Part shown: positions 45,722 to 55,166 of the stretch, piece by piece
How positions within the stretch are numbered: position 1 is the stretch's first letter
How the letters are laid out: every line of letters begins with the position of its first letter
Assembly (NCBI RefSeq): GCF_030065545.1
Contig: NZ_JASJNC010000004.1
Location: 248,001 to 312,000 of the forward strand
Source of the DNA: Marinicella marina
Lineage (GTDB): Bacteria; Pseudomonadota; Gammaproteobacteria; Xanthomonadales; Marinicellaceae
Direction of reading: 5' to 3'
Length of the DNA stretch: 64,000 nt
The notes under the pieces: generated by a model
Databases searched by the model: none
What the model was told of the DNA's origin: nothing
The model's input: only the letters and a program-made list of their open reading frames with translations
Made by a program: the position numbers and the translations under genes

Positions 45722-47572
45722 TTATATCGCAATCGATTGCAAGCGTTTCTTGCGACCATAGATTAAATTAACAATGGCTCTTGAAACCACAATGGCCGTG
45801 AACATCGATGTCATGATACCAATACTCAAGGTCACAGCGAAACCTTTGATGGGTCCAGTACCAAATGCAAACAGCACAACCGCCGCAATCAGCGTGGTGA
45901 CGTTGGCATCAGCAATGGTCGAGAAAGCCTTGTCATAACCGGATTTGATACTGCCTTGAACCGTATTACCCTCACGCAGTTCTTCCTTAATCCGCTCAAA
46001 AATCAACACATTGGCATCCACCGCCATACCGACGGTTAAGACGATACCAGCGATGCCTGGTAAAGTAAGCGTAGCTCCGAATAAAGACAAGCAGGCCACC
46101 ATCAAGACCACATTGATGGTCAATGCGATGTTAGCAATCAACCCAAACATGCGGTAGTAAAACAACATAAACACCAGCACCATGGCCAAACCAATTTGTA
46201 CTGACATCACACCGCGATCAATATTTTCTTGACCCAATGAAGGACCAATGGTCCGTTCTTCAACAATCTGTACCGGTGCCGCCAAAGCACCAGCTCGCAA
46301 TAACAATGCCAACTCAGAAGCCGCCTTTTGTGTGCCCAAACCGGTGGTTTGGAAGCGGTTGGAGAAGATGCCATTGATGCGGGCATTACTGATAACTTCT
46401 TCCTTCACTCGATACTGCATTTCACCAGTAACCTCATCTTTTTTGAGGGGTATTCGTTCTTTCAGAACCACGCCCATCAGGTTACCCACGTTGTTTTTGG
46501 TGAACTCTAGCATGCGGGCTGCCCCCATGCTGTTCAGTTGGACCGATACCGCAGGGGAGCCTGATTGTTGATCAAAAGTGGCTTGCGCATCAATCAGTTG
46601 ATTACCGGTAGCAATCACTCGGTTTTTCAACAACACAGGAACGCCTTTCTCATAATACAATGTTGAACCAACCGGAGCGCGTCCCGTTTGTGCGGCCAGT
46701 TGGGCGTTGTTTTCCATGTCAGTGGGACGGTATTCCAAGGTGGCTGTCGCATCAAGGATGTTTTTCGCCGCGGTGGTGTCTTGTACGCCAGGCAGTTGCA
46801 CCACAATACGCTCTAAACCTTGGCGTTGAATGATAGGCTCTGCCACGCCAATTTCATTGACCCTCGATCGCAGGGTGGAGAGGTTTTGAGTCAGTGCGTT
46901 TTCTTTGATTGCGTTCAAAGACTGCTCGGTCAATAAACCTTTCAAATCAAAACTATCACCACTTACTTCAGTGCTGATGGTCAACTCAGTGAATTCTTCT
47001 TCAATCAAATCAACGGCTTTGTCCAAATCTGCCTGCGTTCTGAAACCCACTGTGAGTTCATTGTCCTTCCACAAGATTTTTCTTTTAGGGATTTTTTGTT
47101 TGACCAAAGTCGCTGTGACATCTGATCTGATCTGCCTTTTCTTATTGGCCGTGGCGTCTTTCATATCCACTTCCAATAAGAAATGGACACCGCCACGTAA
47201 ATCAAGACCCAGATTCATGGCACTGCCGCCTAAATCTGCCAACCAGTCTGGCACGTTGGGTTTCAAATTCATCGCGGTATCAAAGCCGCCTAATTTTTCT
47301 TTCAATAAATCCTGCGCTTTGCGCTGTGCATCCAGGTCGCTGAATTTCACCACCGCTGAATCACCATCGATGACCACCCTATCGTGTTCCAAACCAGCGT
47401 CGGTAATGAGGGTCTCAATGCGTTCCAAGGTGTTTTCAGTAACCGCGACGTCATCCTTTGCAGAGACTTGTACCACTGGACTTTGACCGTAGATATTTGG
47501 CAGGGCATATAAGGCGCCCATGCATATCACCGCCAGAATCAGCAAGTATTTCCATAATGGATATCGATTCAT
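45722..47572 (-). CDS. secD: Protein translocase subunit SecD
   Basis: The 616 residues have a first transmembrane helix, a large periplasmic P1 domain (~110-430) and five further helices. The SecD signatures GLDLRGGVHFLLEV (~118-131) and VGMAVDANVLIFERIKEEL (~517-535) are present. It works with SecF and YajC in late export. The yajC stop lies 68 bp upstream, and secF starts 10 bp after it. Confidence 0.96.
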   Translation of the reverse strand: MNRYPLWKYLLILAVICMGALYALPNIYGQSPVVQVSAKDDVAVTENTLERIETLITDAGLEHDRVVIDGDSAVVKFSDLDAQRKAQDLLKEKLGGFDTAMNLKPNVPDWLADLGGSAMNLGLDLRGGVHFLLEVDMKDATANKKRQIRSDVTATLVKQKIPKRKILWKDNELTVGFRTQADLDKAVDLIEEEFTELTISTEVSGDSFDLKGLLTEQSLNAIKENALTQNLSTLRSRVNEIGVAEPIIQRQGLERIVVQLPGVQDTTAAKNILDATATLEYRPTDMENNAQLAAQTGRAPVGSTLYYEKGVPVLLKNRVIATGNQLIDAQATFDQQSGSPAVSVQLNSMGAARMLEFTKNNVGNLMGVVLKERIPLKKDEVTGEMQYRVKEEVISNARINGIFSNRFQTTGLGTQKAASELALLLRAGALAAPVQIVEERTIGPSLGQENIDRGVMSVQIGLAMVLVFMLFYYRMFGLIANIALTINVVLMVACLSLFGATLTLPGIAGIVLTVGMAVDANVLIFERIKEELREGNTVQGSIKSGYDKAFSTIADANVTTLIAAVVLFAFGTGPIKGFAVTLSIGIMTSMFTAIVVSRAIVNLIYGRKKRLQSIAI

Positions 47573-47640
47573 GTTGTTCTCTTTTTAGTTATTATTTTGG
47601 CTGATTCACACCAGCCTGATTATGATTGAATATACAATAT

Positions 47641-47970
47641 TTATTTGAGGGACTTGATGGTGCCTTTAGGTAAAACCTTGGCCACCGCACTCTTTTGCAC
47701 ATGAATTTCGGTACCAGCAGCAATCTCAACTTTGATAAAAGCATCATCCACAGCCACAATCGCACCCAAAGTGCCGCCATTGGTGATGACTTCATCGCCA
47801 ACCGCTAGATTACTCACCAATTCGTTGTGAGCTTTCATGCGTTTTTGTTGTGGACGGATCAACATGAAATACATGATGACAAAGAAAATACCAATAAAAA
47901 TAAATGAGCCCATTGGGTTGGCAGCTTGGCCTCCAGATTGAGCCATGGCATCTGATATAAAAAAATTCAT
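47641..47970 (-). CDS. yajC: Preprotein translocase subunit YajC
   Basis: The 109 residues fit YajC: one transmembrane helix (~21-40, MGSFIFIGIFFVIMYFMLI), the conserved RPQQKRMKAHNELV (~41-54) and GDEVITNGGTLGAIVAVDD (~61-79). It is an accessory membrane protein of the SecDF complex. queA and tgt, which usually precede yajC, are absent here; a GFA gene on the other strand lies beyond. Confidence 0.95.
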   Translation of the reverse strand: MNFFISDAMAQSGGQAANPMGSFIFIGIFFVIMYFMLIRPQQKRMKAHNELVSNLAVGDEVITNGGTLGAIVAVDDAFIKVEIAAGTEIHVQKSAVAKVLPKGTIKSLK

Positions 47971-48041
47971 CTTATAGTCCTATTTCTAATAAAATAAAAG
48001 CGCGGTATTATACCCCACAGTCCTCGAGATATAGGAATGAA

Positions 48042-48461
48042 ATGATTAAAAGTCAAGAGCACAATGCATCAAGCACCTCAAGCCTGATAAATATCACGGG
48101 CGGTTGTCACTGTGGTGCCGTTCGCTTTTCGGCTCAAGTGCCACAAGATACCGTAGTTTTGGCCTGTAACTGTTCCATTTGTGCCATGACTGGTTTCCAA
48201 CATCTGATTGTAAAGCACCAAGCATTTAATTTAAGCCAAGGCGAAGACAAACTCAGCAGTTACCGCTTTCATACCCAACAAGCCAACCATCTGTTTTGTT
48301 CGGTTTGTGGCATAAAATCATTTTATCAACCACGGTCTCATCCAGATTGCTGGAGCATCAACATCAACTGTATCGATAAGCAGGCAAACATCAATTGGAC
48401 CATTGAGCCTTTCGATGGTCAAAACTGGCAACAAGCCAAAGGGGGGTTAACACATGATTAA
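48042..48461 (+). CDS. GFA family zinc-binding protein
   Basis: The 139 residues show the GFA fold (glutathione-dependent formaldehyde-activating/centromere V-like). The zinc motifs are GGCHCGAVRF (~20-29, Cys22/Cys24), CNCSIC (~42-47) and CSVCGIKSFY (~83-92). Most members of this large family act on unknown substrates rather than formaldehyde. The downstream VanY-type gene overlaps its end by 8 bp, which implies coupled translation. Confidence 0.9.
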   Translation: MIKSQEHNASSTSSLINITGGCHCGAVRFSAQVPQDTVVLACNCSICAMTGFQHLIVKHQAFNLSQGEDKLSSYRFHTQQANHLFCSVCGIKSFYQPRSHPDCWSININCIDKQANINWTIEPFDGQNWQQAKGGLTHD

Positions 48462-49272
48462 TATTCAAACGGATCGACTTAACATCAAACCAACACACAA
48501 AAACTGTTGGTCCATCTTCGACCAACAGGATGACACATTGATTGGCAAGTTGTTTTTTCGCAACCACTGGTTCAACATCATCCTTAAACCCCAATCACTG
48601 CGCTTAGGGGTAGCCACTGAGGCCAGTTATGGGCTAATGAAAGCCATCAACAGTGAAAAATACATGGCCAAATCATCAATCCCACACGCCCAACAGTTCC
48701 TTAAGGAGCTTGGTTTTGAGCCCAAAAACAAACACTTTGAAGTGACCATTGAACAGCTACAACAGCCTGATTTGTATCAATCTTTGAACCACAAACTGGG
48801 CATCGACACCGAACAATTAAACAACCCAAAATACCACACCACAGCGCAGTTGGTTGACAGCGATGTTGACTGTTTCCAAAGGCCCACAAAGCTTCACCCA
48901 AAAGCCAATCAGGCATGGCAAAGCATGAAACAATCTGCCAATAAAGACGGTGTGAATTTACAACTGGTTTCCGCTTTCAGGTCAATGGGCTACCAAGCCG
49001 GCATCATCCAAATGAAAATCGACCAAGGACAAATCCTGCAAGAAATTCTTCAAACCAATGCCGCACCGGGACACAGCCAACACCACACCGGCTGCGCCAT
49101 TGACATCACCTCAGATGACTTCGAACCGCTGAGCGAATCATTTGAAAACAGCCCCGCCTTTGACTGGCTACAAAATCATGCGGCTGATCATGGCTTCACC
49201 ATGAGCTACCCCAGAGACAACGACCAAGGCATCATTTACGAGCCTTGGCATTGGTGTTATGCCATCAGGTAA
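48454..49272 (+). CDS. VanY-type D-alanyl-D-alanine carboxypeptidase domain with a GNAT-like N-terminus
   Basis: The 272 residues have two parts. Residues ~1-100 resemble a degenerate GNAT acetyltransferase half (LRLGVATEASYGLMKAIN, HAQQFLKELGFEPKNKHFEV). Residues ~140-272 match the VanY/LAS metallopeptidase: SAFRSMGYQ, the zinc motif HSQHHTGCAIDI (H-x6-D type) and the final His in EPWHWCY. Such domains cleave D-Ala-D-Ala peptides of the cell wall. No signal peptide is visible, so how it would reach the periplasm is unclear. It overlaps the GFA gene by 8 bp. Confidence 0.8.
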   Translation: MINIQTDRLNIKPTHKNCWSIFDQQDDTLIGKLFFRNHWFNIILKPQSLRLGVATEASYGLMKAINSEKYMAKSSIPHAQQFLKELGFEPKNKHFEVTIEQLQQPDLYQSLNHKLGIDTEQLNNPKYHTTAQLVDSDVDCFQRPTKLHPKANQAWQSMKQSANKDGVNLQLVSAFRSMGYQAGIIQMKIDQGQILQEILQTNAAPGHSQHHTGCAIDITSDDFEPLSESFENSPAFDWLQNHAADHGFTMSYPRDNDQGIIYEPWHWCYAIR

Positions 49273-49376
49273 ATAACTTCTTTGACATTAAATTCATAAA
49301 ACATGACCATAATTAATTGCATGAAATTTCCCCTACCCCAGGTCAATTAACCTCAAAGAACTATCAGGAATGAATC

Positions 49377-50249
49377 ATGAGCGAAGAAAAACAGTATGAA
49401 CCGCCCAAAGTGTGGCAATGGAACAAAGACAGTGGCGGTAAATTTGCCAACATCAACCGCCCCATTGCCGGTGCAACCCACGAACAACAACTAAAACAAG
49501 GCCAGCACCCTTTTCAATTGTATTCACTGGCCACGCCCAACGGCGTTAAGGTCACGGTGATGTTCGAGGAATTGTTGGAAGCTGGCATTCATAAGGCCGA
49601 GTACGATGCTTATTTGATTGACATCAGTGAAGGCGATCAGTTTGGCAGTGATTTTGTGGCCATCAACCCCAATTCAAAAATCCCCGCACTGCTGGATGTC
49701 AGTGGTGATGAGCCTGTGCGGGTGTTCGAATCCGGCGCGATCTTGTTGCACTTGGCCGAAAAGTTTAATGCCTTTCTACCAGAGGACCCCAACAAGCGCA
49801 CCCAATGCCTGAACTGGCTGTTCTGGCAAATGGGCAGTGCACCCTATTTAGGTGGTGGTTTTGGTCATTTTTACGCCTATGCACCGATGAAAATTGAATA
49901 CTGTATTGATCGCTTCACCATGGAGGTCAAACGTCAGTTGGATGTATTGGACCAGCATTTGGCGGATAATGAGTACATGTGTGGTGATGAATACAGCATC
50001 GCTGACATCGCCATTTGGCCTTGGTATGGCGCATTGGTTTTAGGGCAATTGTATGACGCCGCAGTATTCATTCAGGCCGATAGCTACACCCATGTGGTGC
50101 GTTGGGCAGAAAATATCAACCAGCGCCCTGCGGTCAAAAGAGGCACCATGGTCAATCGCGCCTGGGGCGAGAAATCCCAGCAATTACATGAACGCCATGA
50201 CGCTGCAGATTTCCATAACAAAACCCAAGACAAGTTGGCAGAAAGCTAA
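49377..50249 (+). CDS. yghU: Glutathione S-transferase-like disulfide-bond oxidoreductase YghU
   Basis: The 290 residues match YghU/YfcG-type GSTs: N-terminal YEPPKVWQWNKDSGGKFANINRPIAGATHE, the thioredoxin-fold part with LYSLATPNGVKVTVMFEEL (Thr-Pro-Asn-Gly motif) and the NPNSKIPALLD loop, then the helical C-terminal domain (SIADIAIWPWYG). YghU binds glutathione and has disulfide-bond reductase and peroxidase activity in vitro. Full family length is kept. It is monocistronic. Confidence 0.94.
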   Translation: MSEEKQYEPPKVWQWNKDSGGKFANINRPIAGATHEQQLKQGQHPFQLYSLATPNGVKVTVMFEELLEAGIHKAEYDAYLIDISEGDQFGSDFVAINPNSKIPALLDVSGDEPVRVFESGAILLHLAEKFNAFLPEDPNKRTQCLNWLFWQMGSAPYLGGGFGHFYAYAPMKIEYCIDRFTMEVKRQLDVLDQHLADNEYMCGDEYSIADIAIWPWYGALVLGQLYDAAVFIQADSYTHVVRWAENINQRPAVKRGTMVNRAWGEKSQQLHERHDAADFHNKTQDKLAES

Positions 50250-50272
50250 AAAAACAAAACCGCAAATGAAAA

Positions 50273-50304
50273 GCCTTTGATTGGACATCAAGTCAATCAA
50301 AGGC
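50273..50304 (-). terminator. Hairpin at the convergent end of yghU and the DUF465-like gene
   Basis: GCCTTTGATTG and CAATCAAAGGC form a perfect 11-bp stem with a 10-nt loop. On the minus strand it is followed by TTTTCATTT, a weak T-run. It sits between two convergent genes and probably ends the minus-strand transcript; the plus strand lacks a U-tract. Confidence 0.65.
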
Positions 50305-50328
50305 CTCCAGGCACAACAAATACAGCAC

Positions 50329-50640
50329 TTAACCGGCTGCTTTTTGTTTCTCTTTCAAACGTTTTTTCTCAGCTTTCAGGGCTTTTTTCTTCTCTTTCCT
50401 TTTGTGTTTGAGAATCATGAAGTGCAGTTCATCTTTATAGAACAAACGTTTTTTCTTCAAGCCTTCAACATAATCATCGGCATGGTTTTCAATGCCCTGT
50501 TGAATGCGGGTCAACTCATGCGCTAACTCATCGTATTCATCGAAAAAGCGAGCGAAATGGTTGTTGTTCATTTTTAAGTGTCTGATTTCAGACTCGTACT
50601 CGGGAAATTCGTGGTGTAAATCGTGTTTTTCGCCAAACAT
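50329..50640 (-). CDS. YdcH/DUF465-like small helical protein with Lys-rich tail
   Basis: Using the ATG at 50640 (GGAG 7 bp upstream; an in-frame ATG at 50652 lacks a Shine-Dalgarno) the protein has 103 residues. Residues ~1-75 match DUF465/YdcH (MFGEKHDLHHEFPEYESEIRHLKMNNNHFARFFDEYDELAHELTRIQQG...). The C-terminal ~25 residues are almost only Lys/Glu/Arg/Ala, an unusual extension for this short family. It is a coiled-coil protein of unknown function. Confidence 0.85.
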   Translation of the reverse strand: MFGEKHDLHHEFPEYESEIRHLKMNNNHFARFFDEYDELAHELTRIQQGIENHADDYVEGLKKKRLFYKDELHFMILKHKRKEKKKALKAEKKRLKEKQKAAG

Positions 50641-50791
50641 TTGTTGCTCCATTGTTTATTTAAATGATGTAAACAATATAACAACAAATCACACCCGGAA
50701 ATTTGACCGATATCAAGTCAGTCAGCTAAGGGTGAAAATGGGGCCAATAAATTGCTGCTCGGACTGTTTAGATTTTTTGCAGCAGTTAAAC

Positions 50792-50818
50792 AAAAAAAGC
50801 CCAAAAAGGGCTTTTTTG
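50792..50818 (-). terminator. Terminator after the redoxin gene
   Basis: AAAAAGCCC and GGGCTTTTT pair with loop AAAAA and flanking A/T runs. It lies 22 bp past the redoxin stop, so it ends the acetolactate synthase-DsbD-redoxin operon on the minus strand, and may work in both directions. Confidence 0.9.
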
Positions 50819-50839
50819 ACTGTTATAAATTTAGCGATA

Positions 50840-51448
50840 TCAGTATTTTACGGAACAACCATAAGGTGGTGTGGAAGTGACGGCTATGTCACTGCCTTCG
50901 GCCATCGCAGTTAAGGTTGCTGTGACGTAATTGGTGGCACCTTCTAAAGATTTTGGATTGAATGAAGGTTTGTCATCTATCGCACCATCGTATTGAATCA
51001 TGCCGTTGGCATCGATGATGAACATTTCAGGGGTGGTTTTGGCATCGTACAAACGCCCTACCGTACCGTCATAATCAAGCAGACGCGCGGTGGCTTTGGC
51101 ACCATGTTTTTTAATGATGGCATTGGCCTCCTCTGCCGAAGTATGACCCTGCTTGCCTGGCGCAGATGACAAGATGGTTAACCAGATGACCCCGTCTGCT
51201 GTGGCATCGGCTTGCAGCTGTTGCATGTTGCCACTTTCATAGTGTTTTTTAACATAAGGGCATTCATGGTTGGTCCACTCCAGCACCACTGTTTTGCCTC
51301 TGAAGTCTGACAATGAGTGACTGGTGCCGTTGGTATCTACCAAGGTGAAATCTGGTGCCATCACACCGGCTTTACTGGCCCACAAAGGTAAACTAATCAC
51401 CATCAAGACCAAGCCGCTCAATAAAAGATTTTTGTTTTGTTTTAACAT
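50840..51448 (-). CDS. Exported thioredoxin-like redoxin
   Basis: From ATG 51448 (202 residues) the protein has a signal peptide (MLKQNKNLLLSGLVLMVISLPLWA). The 51487 start would have 13 extra hydrophilic residues before it and is less likely. The body is a Prx/redoxin fold (APDFTLVDTNGTSHSLSDFRGKTVVLEWTNHECPYVKKHY, with peroxidatic-like Cys63) and a late Cys in YGCSVKY (~198). The single Cys in HECPYV and no CxxC suggest a peroxiredoxin-like activity rather than a disulfide exchanger. It follows the DsbD-like gene by 7 bp, which may provide its electrons. Confidence 0.85.
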   Translation of the reverse strand: MLKQNKNLLLSGLVLMVISLPLWASKAGVMAPDFTLVDTNGTSHSLSDFRGKTVVLEWTNHECPYVKKHYESGNMQQLQADATADGVIWLTILSSAPGKQGHTSAEEANAIIKKHGAKATARLLDYDGTVGRLYDAKTTPEMFIIDANGMIQYDGAIDDKPSFNPKSLEGATNYVTATLTAMAEGSDIAVTSTPPYGCSVKY

Positions 51449-51455
51449 GTCCGAA

Positions 51456-53483
51456 TCACTCCGATTTATTGGCCACATAACTTTCAATGATGGCCGGGGT
51501 TAAGATTTGTGGTAACACCTGTGGTTCAGGTCGTTGACCAGTTGTTGTATCCTTGGCGCCATAAAATACATAGATAGGAACGCCATTCCTTTGGTATTTT
51601 TCAAGATACTGCGTGATTTCTGCATCAAAATCCGTCCAATCTCCCTTTAAATATTGAATTTTTTCATCCATAAAGAGCTTTTTGGTCGTCTCGGTATTCA
51701 ATGCGACTTGTTCATTGACCTGACAAGTGATGCACCAAGCTGCTGTCATATTGACAAAAACCGCCTCATCCTTTTCCATCACTGCGGCATATCTGTCATT
51801 GTTAAAGGCTTGCCAGTTGGGTGCTTCTGCCGCATTTGATTGGGCTTGATAGACTGCATAAAACGGCCACAACGCCAACAACAAGAAGACCCAACCACTC
51901 CAACGAACCCTGCCGCTTAAGCGCAACAACCAAATACCCAAAGCCAAGGTTACCAAGCCCATCAACACCACCAACACCCCATAGCTATCAGCCTGAAAAC
52001 TCAATACCCAAACCAGCCAAGCGACTGTTGCCAGCATCGGGAAAGCCAAGAATTCTTTGAACTTCATCATCCAAGCACCCGGTTGTGGCAACCATGAGCG
52101 GGTTACCGGGAAGCTGGCTAAAAGCAAATACGGCATGGCCAAACCAAAGCCCAATGCCAAGAACACACTGATTGAAACATAGACAGGTTGTACCAAAGCA
52201 TAACCAATGGCCACGCCCATAAAAGGTGCGGTACATGGAGTGGCCACCAAAGTAGCCAATACACCGGTGTAAAAAGAACCAGAGAGGCCTTGTTGATTGG
52301 CCAGTTTTGAGCCCACATTGGTCAAGCCCGTACCGAATTCAAAAAATCCAGCCAGATTCAATGCCACCAGGGTTAATAAATAAATCAAAAACATCACAAA
52401 CAGCGGACTCTGTAACTGAAAACCCCAACCAATTTGGGCACCAAACGTTTTCAACCCAATCAACACCAAGGCAATAATCAGAAAACTGACTAAAATACCA
52501 ATCGTGTATGCCCAACCGTGCAGCTTCGCCTGGCGCGCTGATTCATCTTGCATGTGCACCAAATTCATGGCTTTCAAGGCCAGTACCGGAAACACACACG
52601 GCATCACATTCAACACCAAACCACCCAGCACCGCCAACAACAAGACATATAAAAACGAGGTGTTGTTATCTAACGCATTGAATGCCTGGTATGTGGCTTG
52701 CAGTTCAATGCCGTTGCGCTGGCCGCTGGGGTCCTTATAAGTAATCACCACAGCACTGTTGGTAATTTCATTCACTGCTATATCGCCTGTTGATTGGCGA
52801 ATTTTCCATTGGTTCGGTGTCAGTGATGTCTCTGCTTTGGCAGAATTATTAACCATGCCGCGTTCGGTAAAAAACAGCTCAACCGCACTCATTTGGTCCA
52901 ATGGCAACAGGCTTGCTGCCACATCCACAGTCAACACAACATCACTGCCATCCAGCGTATAGTTAGTTGACCAGCTTTGTGGCACCGGCAGTTTCAGTTG
53001 TGCCTGACTGATGGTTTCAGGCTGTGGCGTTTGATCACTATTCAAAACCAAAGTCGCTTGGTGAAATTCAGGCAAACATATTTCCTCACACACCAACAAA
53101 CTGATATCAGCCAGTAGCTCAAACGGGCCATCAGGAATGTTATCTGGCAAGGTCATTTCCTGCAATAAAACAACCTGATTCTCATAACCATAATTGGTCA
53201 AGGGACCAAACGGAATTTTGTGTGGGATCGGCCACTGAATCGGCGTGGTATTTAAGCCTTCGAGCCCCGACCAATAAACTTCGGTAGCCTCTCCTGAATC
53301 ACCCGGATTAAGCCAATAAACATGCCACTTAGGAGCGATATTTTGAACCATCCCTACCGTGATGCGATCACCGCCGGAAACTGCGGTTTGATCAGCAACC
53401 ATTTCGATTTGCACATACTTTTGTTCTGCTTGACTGGCTGACATCACCAAAGCCAACAAAACAAACCACACCGTATTAATCAT
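51456..53483 (-). CDS. DsbD-family thiol:disulfide interchange protein (ScsB-like)
   Basis: From ATG 53483 (Shine-Dalgarno GAGA just before; an ATG at 53495 is an alternative) the protein has 675 residues. A signal peptide precedes a periplasmic N-terminal DsbD-alpha-like domain with CEEICLPEF (~135). Eight helices follow (NVMPCVFPVLALKAMN with the Cys pair of DsbD-beta; TLVATPCTAPFMG). The C-terminal thioredoxin-like domain contains AAWCITCQVNE (~590). It moves electrons from cytosolic thioredoxin to periplasmic partners. It is in an operon with the redoxin and acetolactate synthase genes. Confidence 0.92.
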   Translation of the reverse strand: MINTVWFVLLALVMSASQAEQKYVQIEMVADQTAVSGGDRITVGMVQNIAPKWHVYWLNPGDSGEATEVYWSGLEGLNTTPIQWPIPHKIPFGPLTNYGYENQVVLLQEMTLPDNIPDGPFELLADISLLVCEEICLPEFHQATLVLNSDQTPQPETISQAQLKLPVPQSWSTNYTLDGSDVVLTVDVAASLLPLDQMSAVELFFTERGMVNNSAKAETSLTPNQWKIRQSTGDIAVNEITNSAVVITYKDPSGQRNGIELQATYQAFNALDNNTSFLYVLLLAVLGGLVLNVMPCVFPVLALKAMNLVHMQDESARQAKLHGWAYTIGILVSFLIIALVLIGLKTFGAQIGWGFQLQSPLFVMFLIYLLTLVALNLAGFFEFGTGLTNVGSKLANQQGLSGSFYTGVLATLVATPCTAPFMGVAIGYALVQPVYVSISVFLALGFGLAMPYLLLASFPVTRSWLPQPGAWMMKFKEFLAFPMLATVAWLVWVLSFQADSYGVLVVLMGLVTLALGIWLLRLSGRVRWSGWVFLLLALWPFYAVYQAQSNAAEAPNWQAFNNDRYAAVMEKDEAVFVNMTAAWCITCQVNEQVALNTETTKKLFMDEKIQYLKGDWTDFDAEITQYLEKYQRNGVPIYVFYGAKDTTTGQRPEPQVLPQILTPAIIESYVANKSE

Positions 53484-53525
53484 GTTCTCTCTCATTAAGT
53501 AGTTTTTGTAATCAATCTGAACCCT

Positions 53526-55166
53526 TTAATCAATGCTTTCAATGGCTTGTTTTACCACCGGCGCTAAATCATTGAACAAAGAATTGGCCGCATAATCAAT
53601 ACCCATCTCAATCAAATGCACCCCGCCCTGCTCAACACATGCCCCAATACAATCGCCCAAAGCGCTGACATCATCAATGCGGTGACCTTTGGCACCAAAA
53701 CTGTCCGCCATCGCAGCGAAATCAGGGTTTCCAAAATCAAGCCCGTAATCATCGAAACCATCCATCTCTTGTTTCCACCTGATCATACCAAACTGATCAT
53801 CGCGCAAGATCAACACCACCAAATTCAAATTCAACCTGACCGCGGTTTCAAAATCCTGACCACCCATCACAAAACCACCGTCACCACAGACCGCCAGCAC
53901 CGGCCGCTCGGGATAAACCAGCTGGCAGGCTATTGCCGCGGGTAAGCCGGCGCCCATGGTCGCCAGGGCGTTATCAAGTAACAATGAATTTTCAATGTGC
54001 GCGCGGTAATGGCGTGTGAACCATATTTTATACATACCATTGTCTAAAGTAACCATGGCATCACTGGGCAGCGCCTGACGCACTTGTTGGATGATTTGTA
54101 CCGGATGCGCCGATGTCATCAGAGCCACTTCGTGATCATCGAAGGCTTGTTTGATGGTTGTAAAAGGGCTTTCATCTAGCGGCTTGAGTTGTGTTCCCAA
54201 GACCTGAATGGTGTGTGCCATATCACCAATCAAAGCCCAATCAGGAAAATAGGTGTCATTCAAAGCCGGCTTGGTGGTGCTGATGTGAATCAACTCTTGG
54301 TGCTTGCCACAGGCCATAAGCGGTGGCTTTTCTGATTCATTGTGCCCCACCATAATCAACAAATCAGCCGCAGCCGCCATCTCATGCACAAAATCATCTG
54401 ATGACAAGGCTGTGGTACCCATGTATTGATCGATGCGTTCATCCACCGCCCCTTTGCCCATCTGGGTCGTAGCGAATGGCATGTTGGTGGTTTGAACCAA
54501 GTTTTTTAATTGTGCTGCCACCTCGGTCTCTTGTGCGTGCTGACCCAAAATCAACAGCGGCTTGTTCGCTGCATTGATGCGCTCAACCACATCATTGATG
54601 GCTTTATCATCGGCCAACTGATTGGGGTTAAACTGGTAACTCTTCAGATCTGAAAATGCATCGCTCACCGTTTCATGAGCAATGTCTTCAGCCAGTTCTA
54701 AATGCACCGGACCTGGGGTGTGATCAGTGGCTGTGTTTAACAGGTGATAAACCACAGATGGCGTTGAGTCGGCTTTCATCAAGCGCTGGCTCATCAAGGT
54801 CACCGGCTGCATCGCCTCAACCACATCCAGCATTTGAAAATTACCCTGCTTGATTTGTCTGACCGGTTTTTGGCCACTGACTACCAACAAAGGCATTTGG
54901 CCCAGATAAGCATAAGCCACGCCGTTAATCGCATTCAAGGCACCTGGGCCCAAGGTGGTTAAACTGACACCCGGCACACCTGTGAGGCGGCCCATGTTAG
55001 CAGCCATGATGGTGGCACTTTGTTCATGTCGACATGGAATGAAAGTGATAGCAGAATCTTTCAAAGCAGCCAACAAATCCAAAGTCTCTTCCCCTGGCAC
55101 ACCAAATACATGGGTGACATCAAAAGCCTCTAAAGACCGAATCAAAACCTGCGCAGCATTTGACAT
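53526..55166 (-). CDS. Acetolactate synthase large subunit-like TPP enzyme
   Basis: From ATG 55166 (AGGA 5 bp before; the in-frame ATGs at 55172 and 55184 are less well placed) the protein has 546 residues. TPP-enzyme order is kept: N-terminal VFGVPGEETLDLL with the Glu of PCRHEQSA (~44-51) and TTLGPGALNAINGVA, a central domain, and the TPP-binding GDGGFVMGGQDFETAV (~425-440) with LRDDQFGMIRW. It is closest to catabolic AlsS/IlvB-type acetolactate synthases that condense two pyruvates. No ilvN/small subunit is next to it. It shares a strand and close spacing (42 bp) with the DsbD-like gene. Confidence 0.88.
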   Translation of the reverse strand: MSNAAQVLIRSLEAFDVTHVFGVPGEETLDLLAALKDSAITFIPCRHEQSATIMAANMGRLTGVPGVSLTTLGPGALNAINGVAYAYLGQMPLLVVSGQKPVRQIKQGNFQMLDVVEAMQPVTLMSQRLMKADSTPSVVYHLLNTATDHTPGPVHLELAEDIAHETVSDAFSDLKSYQFNPNQLADDKAINDVVERINAANKPLLILGQHAQETEVAAQLKNLVQTTNMPFATTQMGKGAVDERIDQYMGTTALSSDDFVHEMAAAADLLIMVGHNESEKPPLMACGKHQELIHISTTKPALNDTYFPDWALIGDMAHTIQVLGTQLKPLDESPFTTIKQAFDDHEVALMTSAHPVQIIQQVRQALPSDAMVTLDNGMYKIWFTRHYRAHIENSLLLDNALATMGAGLPAAIACQLVYPERPVLAVCGDGGFVMGGQDFETAVRLNLNLVVLILRDDQFGMIRWKQEMDGFDDYGLDFGNPDFAAMADSFGAKGHRIDDVSALGDCIGACVEQGGVHLIEMGIDYAANSLFNDLAPVVKQAIESID

